NCBI GenBank assembly: GCA_964515915.1 | Contig: CAZEXM010000096.1 | Span: 1 to 11,413 of the forward strand | DNA: 11,413 bases | Origin: JAHOYW01 sp964515915 | GTDB lineage: Bacteria > Verrucomicrobiota > Lentisphaeria > Victivallales > Victivallaceae | Direction of reading: 5' to 3' | Shown: positions 1-6,485 of the stretch, piece after piece | How positions within the stretch are numbered: position 1 is the first letter of the stretch | How the letters are laid out: every line of letters starts with the position of its first letter | Made by a program: the position numbers and the translations under genes | Notes under the pieces: generated by a model | What the model saw: the letters and a program-made list of their open reading frames with translations, nothing else | What the model was told of the DNA's origin: nothing | Databases searched by the model: none

Positions 1-26
1 CACGGCTGTCTCTAGCCGTGTTTTTA
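1..26. terminator. Rho-independent terminator hairpin at left edge
   Basis: Bases 1-7 pair perfectly with 14-20 (7 bp, four of them G-C near the centre) around a 6-nt loop, followed by five T at 21-25. In plus orientation this is a standard intrinsic terminator for a gene lying left of the window. It also sits about 30 bases after the stop of the minus-strand LptE-like gene and has A residues on the proximal side, so it may work for both strands. The minus-strand T tract would lie outside the window. Confidence 0.7.
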
Positions 27-51
27 CTAACCTTTTGAATGCAAATTGGTA

Positions 52-591
52 TTACCAGCCTTCAGTAGTCTGCTGTATAATTCTGCGGGACAAATGCCAT
101 GCGCACTGTTCTATGCCGCGCTGCCGGTTGACAAAGAAGTCGGCCTGGACCTGGAAAATCGCATCCGCCATGACTTTTTGTTTTTTGATCAGCGGCTCTT
201 TATTGCCTGGAATGATTACGGAAAATTCAACGGTCATCCAAATGCGCCATTCCGTCGGCCGGTAGGTAATTTCATCATCAAAAGTCGCGGGAGTCGTTTC
301 ACGGTAAGTAATCTTTATAACTCGCGCATAGAGAATACAATCCGCTTCCCGCAGGGACTTGACTTGAAGTGACCCGTCCCGCATAAAGGCTTCAGTCAGT
401 CTATTTCTAAGTATAGCGGAAACATTATATGCCAAAGTTTCATTTGTTACCGGTGCGATAGCGATGGATTTCACCTGGGGATGCATGAGGGAACCGATAT
501 GATAACCACAGCCGCTGAGCAGTAAGGATAGCGTCACTCCCGAAAAGAGCAGTAAAAAGCTTAATTTAACTTTATTCATTTTTGTTTCCAT
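52..591 (-). CDS. LptE-like outer-membrane LPS-assembly lipoprotein
   Basis: This gene probably encodes the lipoprotein partner of the LptD translocon, which delivers lipopolysaccharide to the outer membrane. The 179-residue product starts with a lysine-containing n-region, a long Leu-rich core and a lipobox LSGC with the acylated cysteine at residue 28, followed directly by GYH, as is usual for LptE (GCGY/GCGF). The body matches LptE in character: 'KSIAIAPVTNETL' near residues 40-52, then short beta-strand-rich segments and a C-terminal region without further domains. Length fits the family. Two starts are possible: Met1 at 591, or Met5 at 579, which gives a more typical signal peptide (MNKVKL...) and has GGAAA about 8 nt upstream. 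With Met1 it overlaps the upstream TPR gene by 20 nt, with Met5 by 8 nt, so translational coupling is likely. The family call rests on signature and size; similarity among LptE proteins is low. Confidence 0.72.
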   Translation of the reverse strand: METKMNKVKLSFLLLFSGVTLSLLLSGCGYHIGSLMHPQVKSIAIAPVTNETLAYNVSAILRNRLTEAFMRDGSLQVKSLREADCILYARVIKITYRETTPATFDDEITYRPTEWRIWMTVEFSVIIPGNKEPLIKKQKVMADAIFQVQADFFVNRQRGIEQCAWHLSRRIIQQTTEGW

Positions 592-1717
592 TTTTGCTGT
601 CTGGTTTTTTTATCCCCAAATCCCTGATCGGGAGAAGATATTTGCCGTTACTGTTTTCAGGCACCAGAATAATTCTGGAAGTCTGAGCCGGAATCGGAAT
701 GAGATCGTATTTTTGATAACGGCTTTCCAATGCCGGGCGAAATCCTTCCGGGGTATATGATTTATCTATTTTCGCAAGTATTTCTTCGGACATATCCGCG
801 GATTTTGAATCAGGATATTTTACCAGAATATCGTTCAAATAGCGTTCCGCCGGAGCAATACGTCCAATTCTGTTATAGAACTTGGCAATTCCCAGTAAAC
901 GCTTCGCCTGAATATCCTTTGAACGGAGTAAACATTTTTCTATCCAGCCAAGCTCAGCTGCTTTAGGATAGGTTTTGATAAATTTTTCAAAAACACTTAG
1001 CGCTTCGCTATTATATTTACCGTCACCATCACCCGTTTTGGACAGCTCGAACAGAGCGTTCCCGAGTTCAAGGTAAGCAAATTTACAATATTTGGATTTA
1101 GGATAATCTTTAATCAGTTCACGTAATTGTTTGAGTCCGGCTTTGACTTTTCCGCCCTCCAGCTGCAAGACGGCAAGACGCAGTTTCGCCTGTGGAGCAG
1201 ACTTGGCGAAAGGCGCGTGCTTCAATGCCTTGGCAAGCATTTCCTCGCTCCGGTCCGGGCCGACAAGCCAGGGTATCCAGCGTAATGACCAAAACTCAGG
1301 ATCACGATGTCCTTTGTAGTATTTATCACAAATCTCATATTCGCGTTCAACCAGTTTGCCGAAATCAACCTCAGCCGGGTAGGAGTTCAAAAGTCTTTCA
1401 ATAATCGTAAATTCTTTATACAGCAGATTAACTTTTCTATATGCTTTCATAGCTTCTTTCGCGGCCGCGGCCTTCATGCTTACATTTCGGGCCAGATATT
1501 CAGCGTCCAGGAATTTATCCGCGGCTTTGACATATTCACCGGCTTTTAACTTTTTCAAACCAGCCTGGAATTTTTCGCTGGATGCCGTATTTTCGGCGGT
1601 CAGACAAAATGAAAGGGATAAAAAAATACCTGTCAAAAAGTTTTGCCAAAAGCTGTAATTGTGTTTTTTAATCATATAATCGTTATAAATCTGCAAATTA
1701 TTTATATTGAAAATCAT
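572..1717 (-). CDS. Exported TPR protein, BamD/YfiO-like
   Basis: The 381-residue protein has an N-terminal export signal and helical repeats of the BamD/ComL (outer-membrane assembly) or general TPR type. Repeat-like units are seen near residues 49-77 (AGEYVKAADKFLDAEY), 178-206 (ending DYPKSKY), 212-251 (ending KTYPKAAE) and 273-305 (ending VKYPDSKSA). The recurring 'YPxS/A' at helix ends is the hallmark of BamD-type TPRs. The N-terminus is odd: a 14-residue stretch precedes Met15 (at 1675), and the signal peptide reads best from Met15. The SD-like AAGGAG (1733-1738) lies about 15 nt before Met1 and far from Met15, so the long start is kept. The hydrophobic core ends in FCLTAEN; phenylalanine before the cysteine does not make a lipobox, so signal peptidase I cleavage after LTA is more likely than lipidation. 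It is the first gene of a pair with the LptE-like gene, suggesting an envelope-assembly role. A generic periplasmic TPR protein is the alternative. Confidence 0.7.
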   Translation of the reverse strand: MIFNINNLQIYNDYMIKKHNYSFWQNFLTGIFLSLSFCLTAENTASSEKFQAGLKKLKAGEYVKAADKFLDAEYLARNVSMKAAAAKEAMKAYRKVNLLYKEFTIIERLLNSYPAEVDFGKLVEREYEICDKYYKGHRDPEFWSLRWIPWLVGPDRSEEMLAKALKHAPFAKSAPQAKLRLAVLQLEGGKVKAGLKQLRELIKDYPKSKYCKFAYLELGNALFELSKTGDGDGKYNSEALSVFEKFIKTYPKAAELGWIEKCLLRSKDIQAKRLLGIAKFYNRIGRIAPAERYLNDILVKYPDSKSADMSEEILAKIDKSYTPEGFRPALESRYQKYDLIPIPAQTSRIILVPENSNGKYLLPIRDLGIKKPDSKNGNKNE

Positions 1718-1764
1718 TGAGTCACTAATTTACTCCTTTTTCCATAAATTCCAAATCAAATAAT

Positions 1765-1791
1765 AAAAAAGCCGTTACATCCGGCTTTTTT
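1765..1791. terminator. Terminator-like hairpin between divergent genes
   Basis: A 10-bp perfect stem (1765-1774 with 1782-1791) has A6GCCG on the left arm and CGGCT6 on the right, with a 7-nt loop. Both strands show a GC stem followed by six T, so it reads as a bidirectional intrinsic terminator. It lies between two diverging genes and upstream of the plus-strand promoter at 1803, so it cannot end either gene. It may insulate the two promoters, act in the leader of the minus-strand operon, or be left over from a lost gene. Confidence 0.6.
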
Positions 1792-1802
1792 AAGTTTTGC
1801 TG

Positions 1803-1830
1803 TTGACACACTTGCAAAAGTCACCATAAT
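1803..1830 (+). promoter_or_regulatory. Sigma70-type promoter for the hydrolase-acyltransferase gene
   Basis: The -35 box TTGACA (1803-1808) matches consensus exactly. A 16-nt spacer leads to CATAAT (1825-1830), five of six matches to the -10 consensus. Predicted transcription starts near 1837, leaving a leader of roughly 48 nt before the ATG at 1885. No equally good promoter was seen for the opposing minus-strand operon. Confidence 0.7.
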
Positions 1831-1884
1831 AGATTATTGTTATTGAGGTGGATTCGTGTAACATTTTAATAAAGTTTGGAAGAT

Positions 1885-4419
1885 ATGAATGCAGACAGTT
1901 ATAAATACATAGACATAGACGGTGTGTCAATCGCCTACACTGATTCCGGTAGCGGACAAACTATATTACTGGTCCACGGCTTCGCATCTTTTTCCTTTAC
2001 CTGGCAGAAAATGCTTGAGTTTTTCCCTGAAAATTTGCGGATTGTTACTATCGACCTCAAAGGATACGGCTATTCTGAAAAACTCTGCGATGATCATTTG
2101 TCGCCCTTTGACCAATCTCAAATCCTGGACAAATTTATTCAAAAACTTGATTTGCAGAATCTTTTTCTTATCGGACACTCCATGGGCGGCGCGATTTCCC
2201 TGCTGTGCTTGTTTAATCCCGACATTGAAAAGCGAGTCCGCAAACTGGTTTTGATTGATACCGCCGGATTATTTCAAAAAATACCGGACTTTATTGATGA
2301 TTTAACTGTCATGTCGCCGCACAATCCGCTGCTGCGCCTGCCGAATGAGGATTTAATGGCTGGAATGGTTCTCGAACAAACATATTTTGACAAAACAAAA
2401 ATCACCAAAGAAATCATCGGGGAATACGCTGCTGTCCTGCGCTTGAAAAAAGCCAAGGAATGCCTGGTCGGATCGGCTAAACAAATAGCCATCGCCAATA
2501 TCCGGTCGTTTCACAAAAAAATGGCGGCGGTTAAGTTGCCGACATTGCTTATCTGGGGCGAAGAAGATAATATTATCGATCTTGAGGACGCTTTTCTGTT
2601 TTTTCACGATTTACCCGCCGCCAAACTGAAAATTATCCCGGACTGCGGACATTCCCCGCACGAAGAACGGCCTGATAAAACCGCCGAAATCATCGCTAAA
2701 TTTCTCCGCATAAAACTTCGGGAACAAGTTCCCGAAAAGACAACACCGGAAGAAGAAAAGCCAAAACCGGAAGCAGCTGAAACTGCGGGAGCCGGTTCCG
2801 TTGCACACGCCTCCGAAAACTATATCCATAAATTGAGAATGCGCCGCTTATTTGACCACTGGAATCCGGGCACTGTTACTTTGATGGCATTTATAAAATG
2901 TCTGCAGTTGCTGAAAAAAATCGGCTTCAAAGCCGAAGAAAACGGCTGGCGTAAAGCAACCGGGATATTTCTGCGTAAAGAGCATACCAAATTTATCCTC
3001 GCGACCTTCAGATTGAATTATCTCAGCAAAACGAAAACATCTTCCGGTATAAAAATAGCCAGAGAAATTCTAATTAAGCGCCTGTCTGATTTTTTGCGCA
3101 AAACTCCAGCCAGTCATTGGACCAACGAAGCCGGACTATTTATGAACCGGCGCAAAAAAGTATTTTTCACCGACATAACTGAAGTTCAATTTTCCGCGGA
3201 TGGAAAAATCCTGAAATTACTTCCTTACTTCGACTCGAGCCGTCCGACATTTGCCATGCTCACTGCGGAAATGAAGGAAAAAGCCTTAAAGCAGATAATC
3301 TTTTACTGCAATAAAACATGCAATCTCAGGGATCCCAAACGGGCGCGGAAAATCCATAAAAAATTATCTTTATGGGTAATGTTTCAAGGTAATTTATCCA
3401 AAACGGGGCAACACGAACTGCATTTGTTTGTCAACAGAATAATGAATGGGACTTTTATCCAGTTTGAAACTTTGACTGATAAACCGGAAGATTTTTTGCG
3501 GGAAAGATTTGCAACTCCAAACACGCAGTGCCGACGGCATCCCGGTTTCGGCCTGCTTAATATTTTCTGCCGTTTTACGAATGATTTGTCCGAAGCTGAT
3601 TTATGGTTTCAATATCATCATGTGCCCGTCGACGGCATGCCGATGCAGGAGATGCTCGAAGAACTCAAAATGGAGTGGGGAAGCTGTGGCGCGGTCAAAT
3701 ATCCGGCACTCTCAAGCCCGGCCGCGGAAATGGAATTATACGACTTCGGGCATAACATATATAGAGCCAGAATATATGTATGTTTTGACGAATTCCTGAA
3801 ACTCAGAAAAAAAATTAATGAAAAATATTATTCACAAATGGGTGGCCCGGCAACGGTTGCGAGCATGCTCATCTGGGGATTAGCGCAACATAAAGAACTC
3901 CGCCGCCGTAAATTTTTGTTCCCGGTAGATACATCACTACTGGTTGATTACCCACAGGACCGCAGTCTCAGCCTGGTCATTATCCGGCCGGGGAAATTCT
4001 TTGATCCCGAAAACCCGGCGAAGGGATTCATGTGTTACCAGCGGGAATTCAACCGCCATCTGTTCGCTACCCGGCTCGGCAAAAGCGAAACTTATGAATT
4101 ACTTGAACTTTATGCCTTGATTCATCCGCTGTTTTATTATTTTGCCAGCAGAATAATGCCTAAAGCTATGGGTGAACTCATTGGCACCGCCGGCCTGACA
4201 GTACTTAGAGATGCCGAAATGTTTATCAGTCCGATGACCGATGTTCACTTCAATGGATTTGTTGCAATCGGCAACATGAAAATGCCGACCGAAGACGGCG
4301 GAAGCTCCTGCGCCATAAGTTTTTGCGGCAGCAGAAAGCGTATCTTTCAATACGTTGAAGCCATGCGGAATCTTTGCAAATACTGTGAAAATCTATTGGA
4401 TGAACCAAGCGGAAAATAG
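1885..4419 (+). CDS. Alpha/beta-hydrolase fused to HHxxxDG acyltransferase-like domain
   Basis: This 844-residue protein (numbered from ATG 1885) begins with a complete alpha/beta-hydrolase domain, about residues 5-275: oxyanion HG at 31-32, nucleophile elbow GHSMGG with Ser99, acid Asp228 in WGEEDN, and His256 in CGHSPHEERP. A charged Pro/Glu-rich linker (about 280-305) follows. The C-terminal half ends in a region resembling the chloramphenicol-acetyltransferase/condensation/WS-DGAT superfamily, with HHVPVDG at 578-584, whose second His would be the catalytic base. Acyl transfer plus ester or thioester hydrolysis is therefore plausible, perhaps in lipid or polyketide-like metabolism, but the substrate is unknown. 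No signal peptide or clear transmembrane segment is seen, so it is probably cytoplasmic. A TTG at 1876 is an in-frame alternative adding three residues; neither start has a strong SD. It has its own promoter, and the next gene converges 20 nt away with no terminator between. Hydrolase call is firm, acyltransferase call moderate. Confidence 0.85.
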   Translation: MNADSYKYIDIDGVSIAYTDSGSGQTILLVHGFASFSFTWQKMLEFFPENLRIVTIDLKGYGYSEKLCDDHLSPFDQSQILDKFIQKLDLQNLFLIGHSMGGAISLLCLFNPDIEKRVRKLVLIDTAGLFQKIPDFIDDLTVMSPHNPLLRLPNEDLMAGMVLEQTYFDKTKITKEIIGEYAAVLRLKKAKECLVGSAKQIAIANIRSFHKKMAAVKLPTLLIWGEEDNIIDLEDAFLFFHDLPAAKLKIIPDCGHSPHEERPDKTAEIIAKFLRIKLREQVPEKTTPEEEKPKPEAAETAGAGSVAHASENYIHKLRMRRLFDHWNPGTVTLMAFIKCLQLLKKIGFKAEENGWRKATGIFLRKEHTKFILATFRLNYLSKTKTSSGIKIAREILIKRLSDFLRKTPASHWTNEAGLFMNRRKKVFFTDITEVQFSADGKILKLLPYFDSSRPTFAMLTAEMKEKALKQIIFYCNKTCNLRDPKRARKIHKKLSLWVMFQGNLSKTGQHELHLFVNRIMNGTFIQFETLTDKPEDFLRERFATPNTQCRRHPGFGLLNIFCRFTNDLSEADLWFQYHHVPVDGMPMQEMLEELKMEWGSCGAVKYPALSSPAAEMELYDFGHNIYRARIYVCFDEFLKLRKKINEKYYSQMGGPATVASMLIWGLAQHKELRRRKFLFPVDTSLLVDYPQDRSLSLVIIRPGKFFDPENPAKGFMCYQREFNRHLFATRLGKSETYELLELYALIHPLFYYFASRIMPKAMGELIGTAGLTVLRDAEMFISPMTDVHFNGFVAIGNMKMPTEDGGSSCAISFCGSRKRIFQYVEAMRNLCKYCENLLDEPSGK

Positions 4420-4439
4420 AGTTTCAGCACAACTTGTCC

Positions 4440-5402
4440 TTATTTCAATTTAACGAACTCATCACACATGGCCTTGATTGCATCGGGAGAATGCCCGGCG
4501 CCGACCGGATCACCGTAATACCCGGCAATGAAGCCGCCTGCCGGAGTCGATAATTTATTGAACATCTCCCGAACGTAGGCGCGGATATCGTCCAGAGAAC
4601 CTTTGCACATCATATTCTGTATATCCACCGGACACCAGAAGGTGATTCCGCCGCGGAAACGCCTGCTTAGCAAATCAAGTCCCATATTCTGCTGCTGATC
4701 CATTTGAATTACGTCCAGCCCGGCATCAATCAAGTCATCAAGGATTTCGACGATATGTCCGCAACTATGTAAAAGCGTCAACATCCCGGCATCATGAACG
4801 GCTTCATAAACTTTCCTGTAAGCCGGTTTCCAGAATTCGCACCACTTTTCAGGATTAATCATCAGTTTATCCTGCAAGCCCCAGTCGTCACAGAACATGT
4901 AGCCATCGGCACCGAGATGCTTGTAATGTTTAATCGCTTTCAAGTTCATATCAACTAACAGATCAATCAGCATTTTTAAATTATCAGCTTCCAGATAAAT
5001 ATCAGTCCAGGTATTTTCCAGGCCGCGAATAAAATGTATGCGTTCGTACAAGGAAACTCCTCCCGCTATTATAAATTTGTCTGATTGCAGGTTTCCCGGC
5101 AACTGCTTTTCGGCAGTTTCCCAGCGCTGCGGAGTATCGACATCCGGGATGTTCAGTTTGTCCCAGCCACTCCATTCTTTGAGCGGATAGTCTTTGACTT
5201 CACCCAGATTGCAAACGCCGATATTTTCCCAAACCGCACCCCATTCATCAGTATTAACGCCCTTTTTGCCGGGGCGGGCGTCAACCGAAGGATTCATACC
5301 GACGTTACCAAAATCACTGCCGTATTCAGGAGGAGTTGAACGTGCTGGGCGTTCCGGAAATTCAAACTTAATAGTACGTTTTACGATTTCTTTTGATGTC
5401 AT
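4440..5402 (-). CDS. URO-D superfamily protein (methyltransferase-like), not HemE
   Basis: The 320-residue product belongs to the uroporphyrinogen-decarboxylase fold superfamily, which also holds the cobamide-dependent methyltransferases MtaA, MtbA and CmuA. Characteristic segments are 'DDWGLQ' (172-177), 'HSCG' at 212-215 on the barrel, and a Gly-rich C-terminal 'GGFIAGYYGD' (289-298). His212 and Cys214 form the HxC pair that binds zinc in MtaA-type enzymes. The third MtaA ligand, a late cysteine, is not at its expected place; GHS at 303-305 occupies that region. The N-terminal haem-pathway signature of HemE is absent. The open frame runs upstream to 5507, but ATG 5402 is chosen: it has AGGAAA about 8-9 nt upstream and begins the family's usual N-terminus, MTSKEIVKRTIKFE. 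It is divergent from the AraC gene, so regulation by that protein is likely. The substrate is unknown. Confidence 0.82.
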   Translation of the reverse strand: MTSKEIVKRTIKFEFPERPARSTPPEYGSDFGNVGMNPSVDARPGKKGVNTDEWGAVWENIGVCNLGEVKDYPLKEWSGWDKLNIPDVDTPQRWETAEKQLPGNLQSDKFIIAGGVSLYERIHFIRGLENTWTDIYLEADNLKMLIDLLVDMNLKAIKHYKHLGADGYMFCDDWGLQDKLMINPEKWCEFWKPAYRKVYEAVHDAGMLTLLHSCGHIVEILDDLIDAGLDVIQMDQQQNMGLDLLSRRFRGGITFWCPVDIQNMMCKGSLDDIRAYVREMFNKLSTPAGGFIAGYYGDPVGAGHSPDAIKAMCDEFVKLK

Positions 5403-5438
5403 TTTTGCTGTTTCCTGTAAAAAAATATTAAATGAGTG

Positions 5439-5453
5439 TATATTGTAAATATA
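5439..5453. promoter_or_regulatory. Inverted repeat in URO-D/AraC divergent region
   Basis: The sequence TATATT-GTA-AATATA is a perfect 6-3-6 inverted repeat. It lies between the divergent URO-D and AraC genes, over the predicted start of the minus-strand promoter (TTGACA at 5486-5481, 17-nt spacer, weak TAAAGA at 5463-5458). TATAGT at 5450-5455 could serve as a plus-strand -10 for the AraC gene. The position is right for an operator, but the repeat is purely A/T apart from its centre, so chance is possible. Confidence 0.35.
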
Positions 5454-5457
5454 GTGT

Positions 5458-5486
5458 TCTTTACGTATGAATGCTTTCAATGTCAA
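5458..5486 (-). promoter_or_regulatory. Possible promoter of the first URO-D gene
   Basis: Read on the minus strand, a perfect -35 TTGACA (5486-5481) is followed after 17 nt by TAAAGA (5463-5458), a weak -10 with three of six matches. A weak -10 behind a perfect -35 is typical of an activator-dependent promoter, which would fit control by the neighbouring AraC protein. The leader to ATG 5402 would be about 50 nt. Confidence 0.4.
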
Positions 5487-5507
5487 GGATAGCGGAATAT
5501 TATACAA

Positions 5508-6365
5508 ATGAGCGGAACAAGATATGATTTCAGAGGACTGGATATTGAATTGCCCTTAGTTTGCAGCGGCGGCTTTCATAATTTCAATTATTCTACGCAA
5601 CTAAAAAAACACATCCACGAAGTTGGTCCCGAAATTACTTACCTTATGAAAGGGTTCGCGGAGTGGCAGCTGGACGACGGTTCCAAGCTCAAGCAGTCAG
5701 GTGGAACTTTGGCAATCATGCCACGTAATATCAGGCATCGCGGAGCAAAAGAAATTGTTACTCCGTGCTGGTTATTCTGGTATGTGCTTGATTTGCGGAA
5801 TCTGGAAACAACTCGACGAAATACATCCTTTACTGATTCTGAAATGAGACTTATCTTTGATATGTTTTCTGTTAAATCCGGCCGGGTAGTTCCGGCGCTT
5901 AAAGGACTTGACAGGCATTTCGCCCGCTTGCTTGAGCTTTTTCGTCAAGGAAGCGCTAATACCTGGTGCGCTGCGGAGATGCGACTGGTTTTATGTCAAA
6001 TAGTCTTGGATACGGGCAGAAGCTTAAACAAAGGCACGATGCTTGCCGACGATTCCATTGCTATGCGGGCACGCGAATATATGAAGAAAAATATTAGTGT
6101 CAATATATCCGTGGATAACATTGCCGCCGCCTGTGGTTTGAGTGAATCGCAGTTCGCGCGTCGTTTCAAACGCGCGGCGGGCATCACTCCAGCGGATTGC
6201 CTGCAGCGCATACGCATAGAAGAAGCCTGTCGTATATTGCGGGAAACAAACAACAGTATTACTGAAATCGCCTTCAAGCTGGGCTTTTCTTCCAGTCAAT
6301 ATTTTTCCGCAGTATTCAAACGCTACACCGGAATGTCCCCGTATAATTTTCGCAAATCCGGATAA
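5508..6365 (+). CDS. AraC-family transcriptional regulator
   Basis: The 285-residue regulator has an N-terminal cupin-like sensor domain (about 15-95), with HIHEVGPEITYLMKG at 35-49 and PRNIRHRG at 72-79 as metal- or ligand-site-like segments. A helical linker leads to the C-terminal double helix-turn-helix (about 185-285). The first HTH is around ISVDNIAAACGLSESQFARR (200-219). The second carries the family signature ITEIAFKLGF..SQYFSAVFKRYTGMSP (251-278). Such proteins usually activate sugar or glycan utilisation genes, with the cupin binding a small molecule. The gene is divergent from one URO-D gene and 120 nt upstream of another, so both are likely targets; this is inference from position. 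ATG 5508 is supported by AGCGGA about 11 nt upstream. No convincing terminator follows. Confidence 0.93.
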   Translation: MSGTRYDFRGLDIELPLVCSGGFHNFNYSTQLKKHIHEVGPEITYLMKGFAEWQLDDGSKLKQSGGTLAIMPRNIRHRGAKEIVTPCWLFWYVLDLRNLETTRRNTSFTDSEMRLIFDMFSVKSGRVVPALKGLDRHFARLLELFRQGSANTWCAAEMRLVLCQIVLDTGRSLNKGTMLADDSIAMRAREYMKKNISVNISVDNIAAACGLSESQFARRFKRAAGITPADCLQRIRIEEACRILRETNNSITEIAFKLGFSSSQYFSAVFKRYTGMSPYNFRKSG

Positions 6366-6422
6366 ATGCGGGTGCTTTGAAATGCGGCTTTTATTTTTTT
6401 CTGAAAAAAATTACAAACGGTG

Positions 6423-6451
6423 TTGACAATGGCGGTTTGAGCAACTAAAAT
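6423..6451 (+). promoter_or_regulatory. Strong promoter of the second URO-D gene
   Basis: TTGACA (6423-6428), a 17-nt spacer and TAAAAT (6446-6451) make a near-consensus sigma70-type promoter. Transcription would start near 6458, only about 28 nt before the ATG at 6486. The gene can therefore be expressed independently of the AraC gene upstream. Confidence 0.75.
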
Positions 6452-6458
6452 GTTTAGT
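6444..6458. promoter_or_regulatory. Candidate operator palindrome across the -10 box
   Basis: ACTAAA-ATG-TTTAGT is a perfect inverted repeat with 6-bp arms and a 3-bp centre. It covers the -10 hexamer (6446-6451) and reaches the predicted transcription start. A dimeric repressor bound here would block RNA polymerase. The symmetry is unlike typical AraC sites, which are direct repeats, so a different repressor may be involved. Confidence 0.5.
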
Positions 6459-6485
6459 AAATATTTTAACAAGGAGCTGTTAAAC

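Noticed and set aside
46..372. 108-codon plus-strand frame over the LptE-like gene
   Set aside because: It is antisense to a gene with a clear lipobox and family signature; no ribosome site and no recognisable domain.
6393..6411. A/T-only hairpin after the AraC gene as a terminator
   Set aside because: T7-CTG-A7 pairing has no G-C pairs, and the nearby GC-rich bases (a direct repeat AAATGCGG at 6364 and 6380) do not form a stem.
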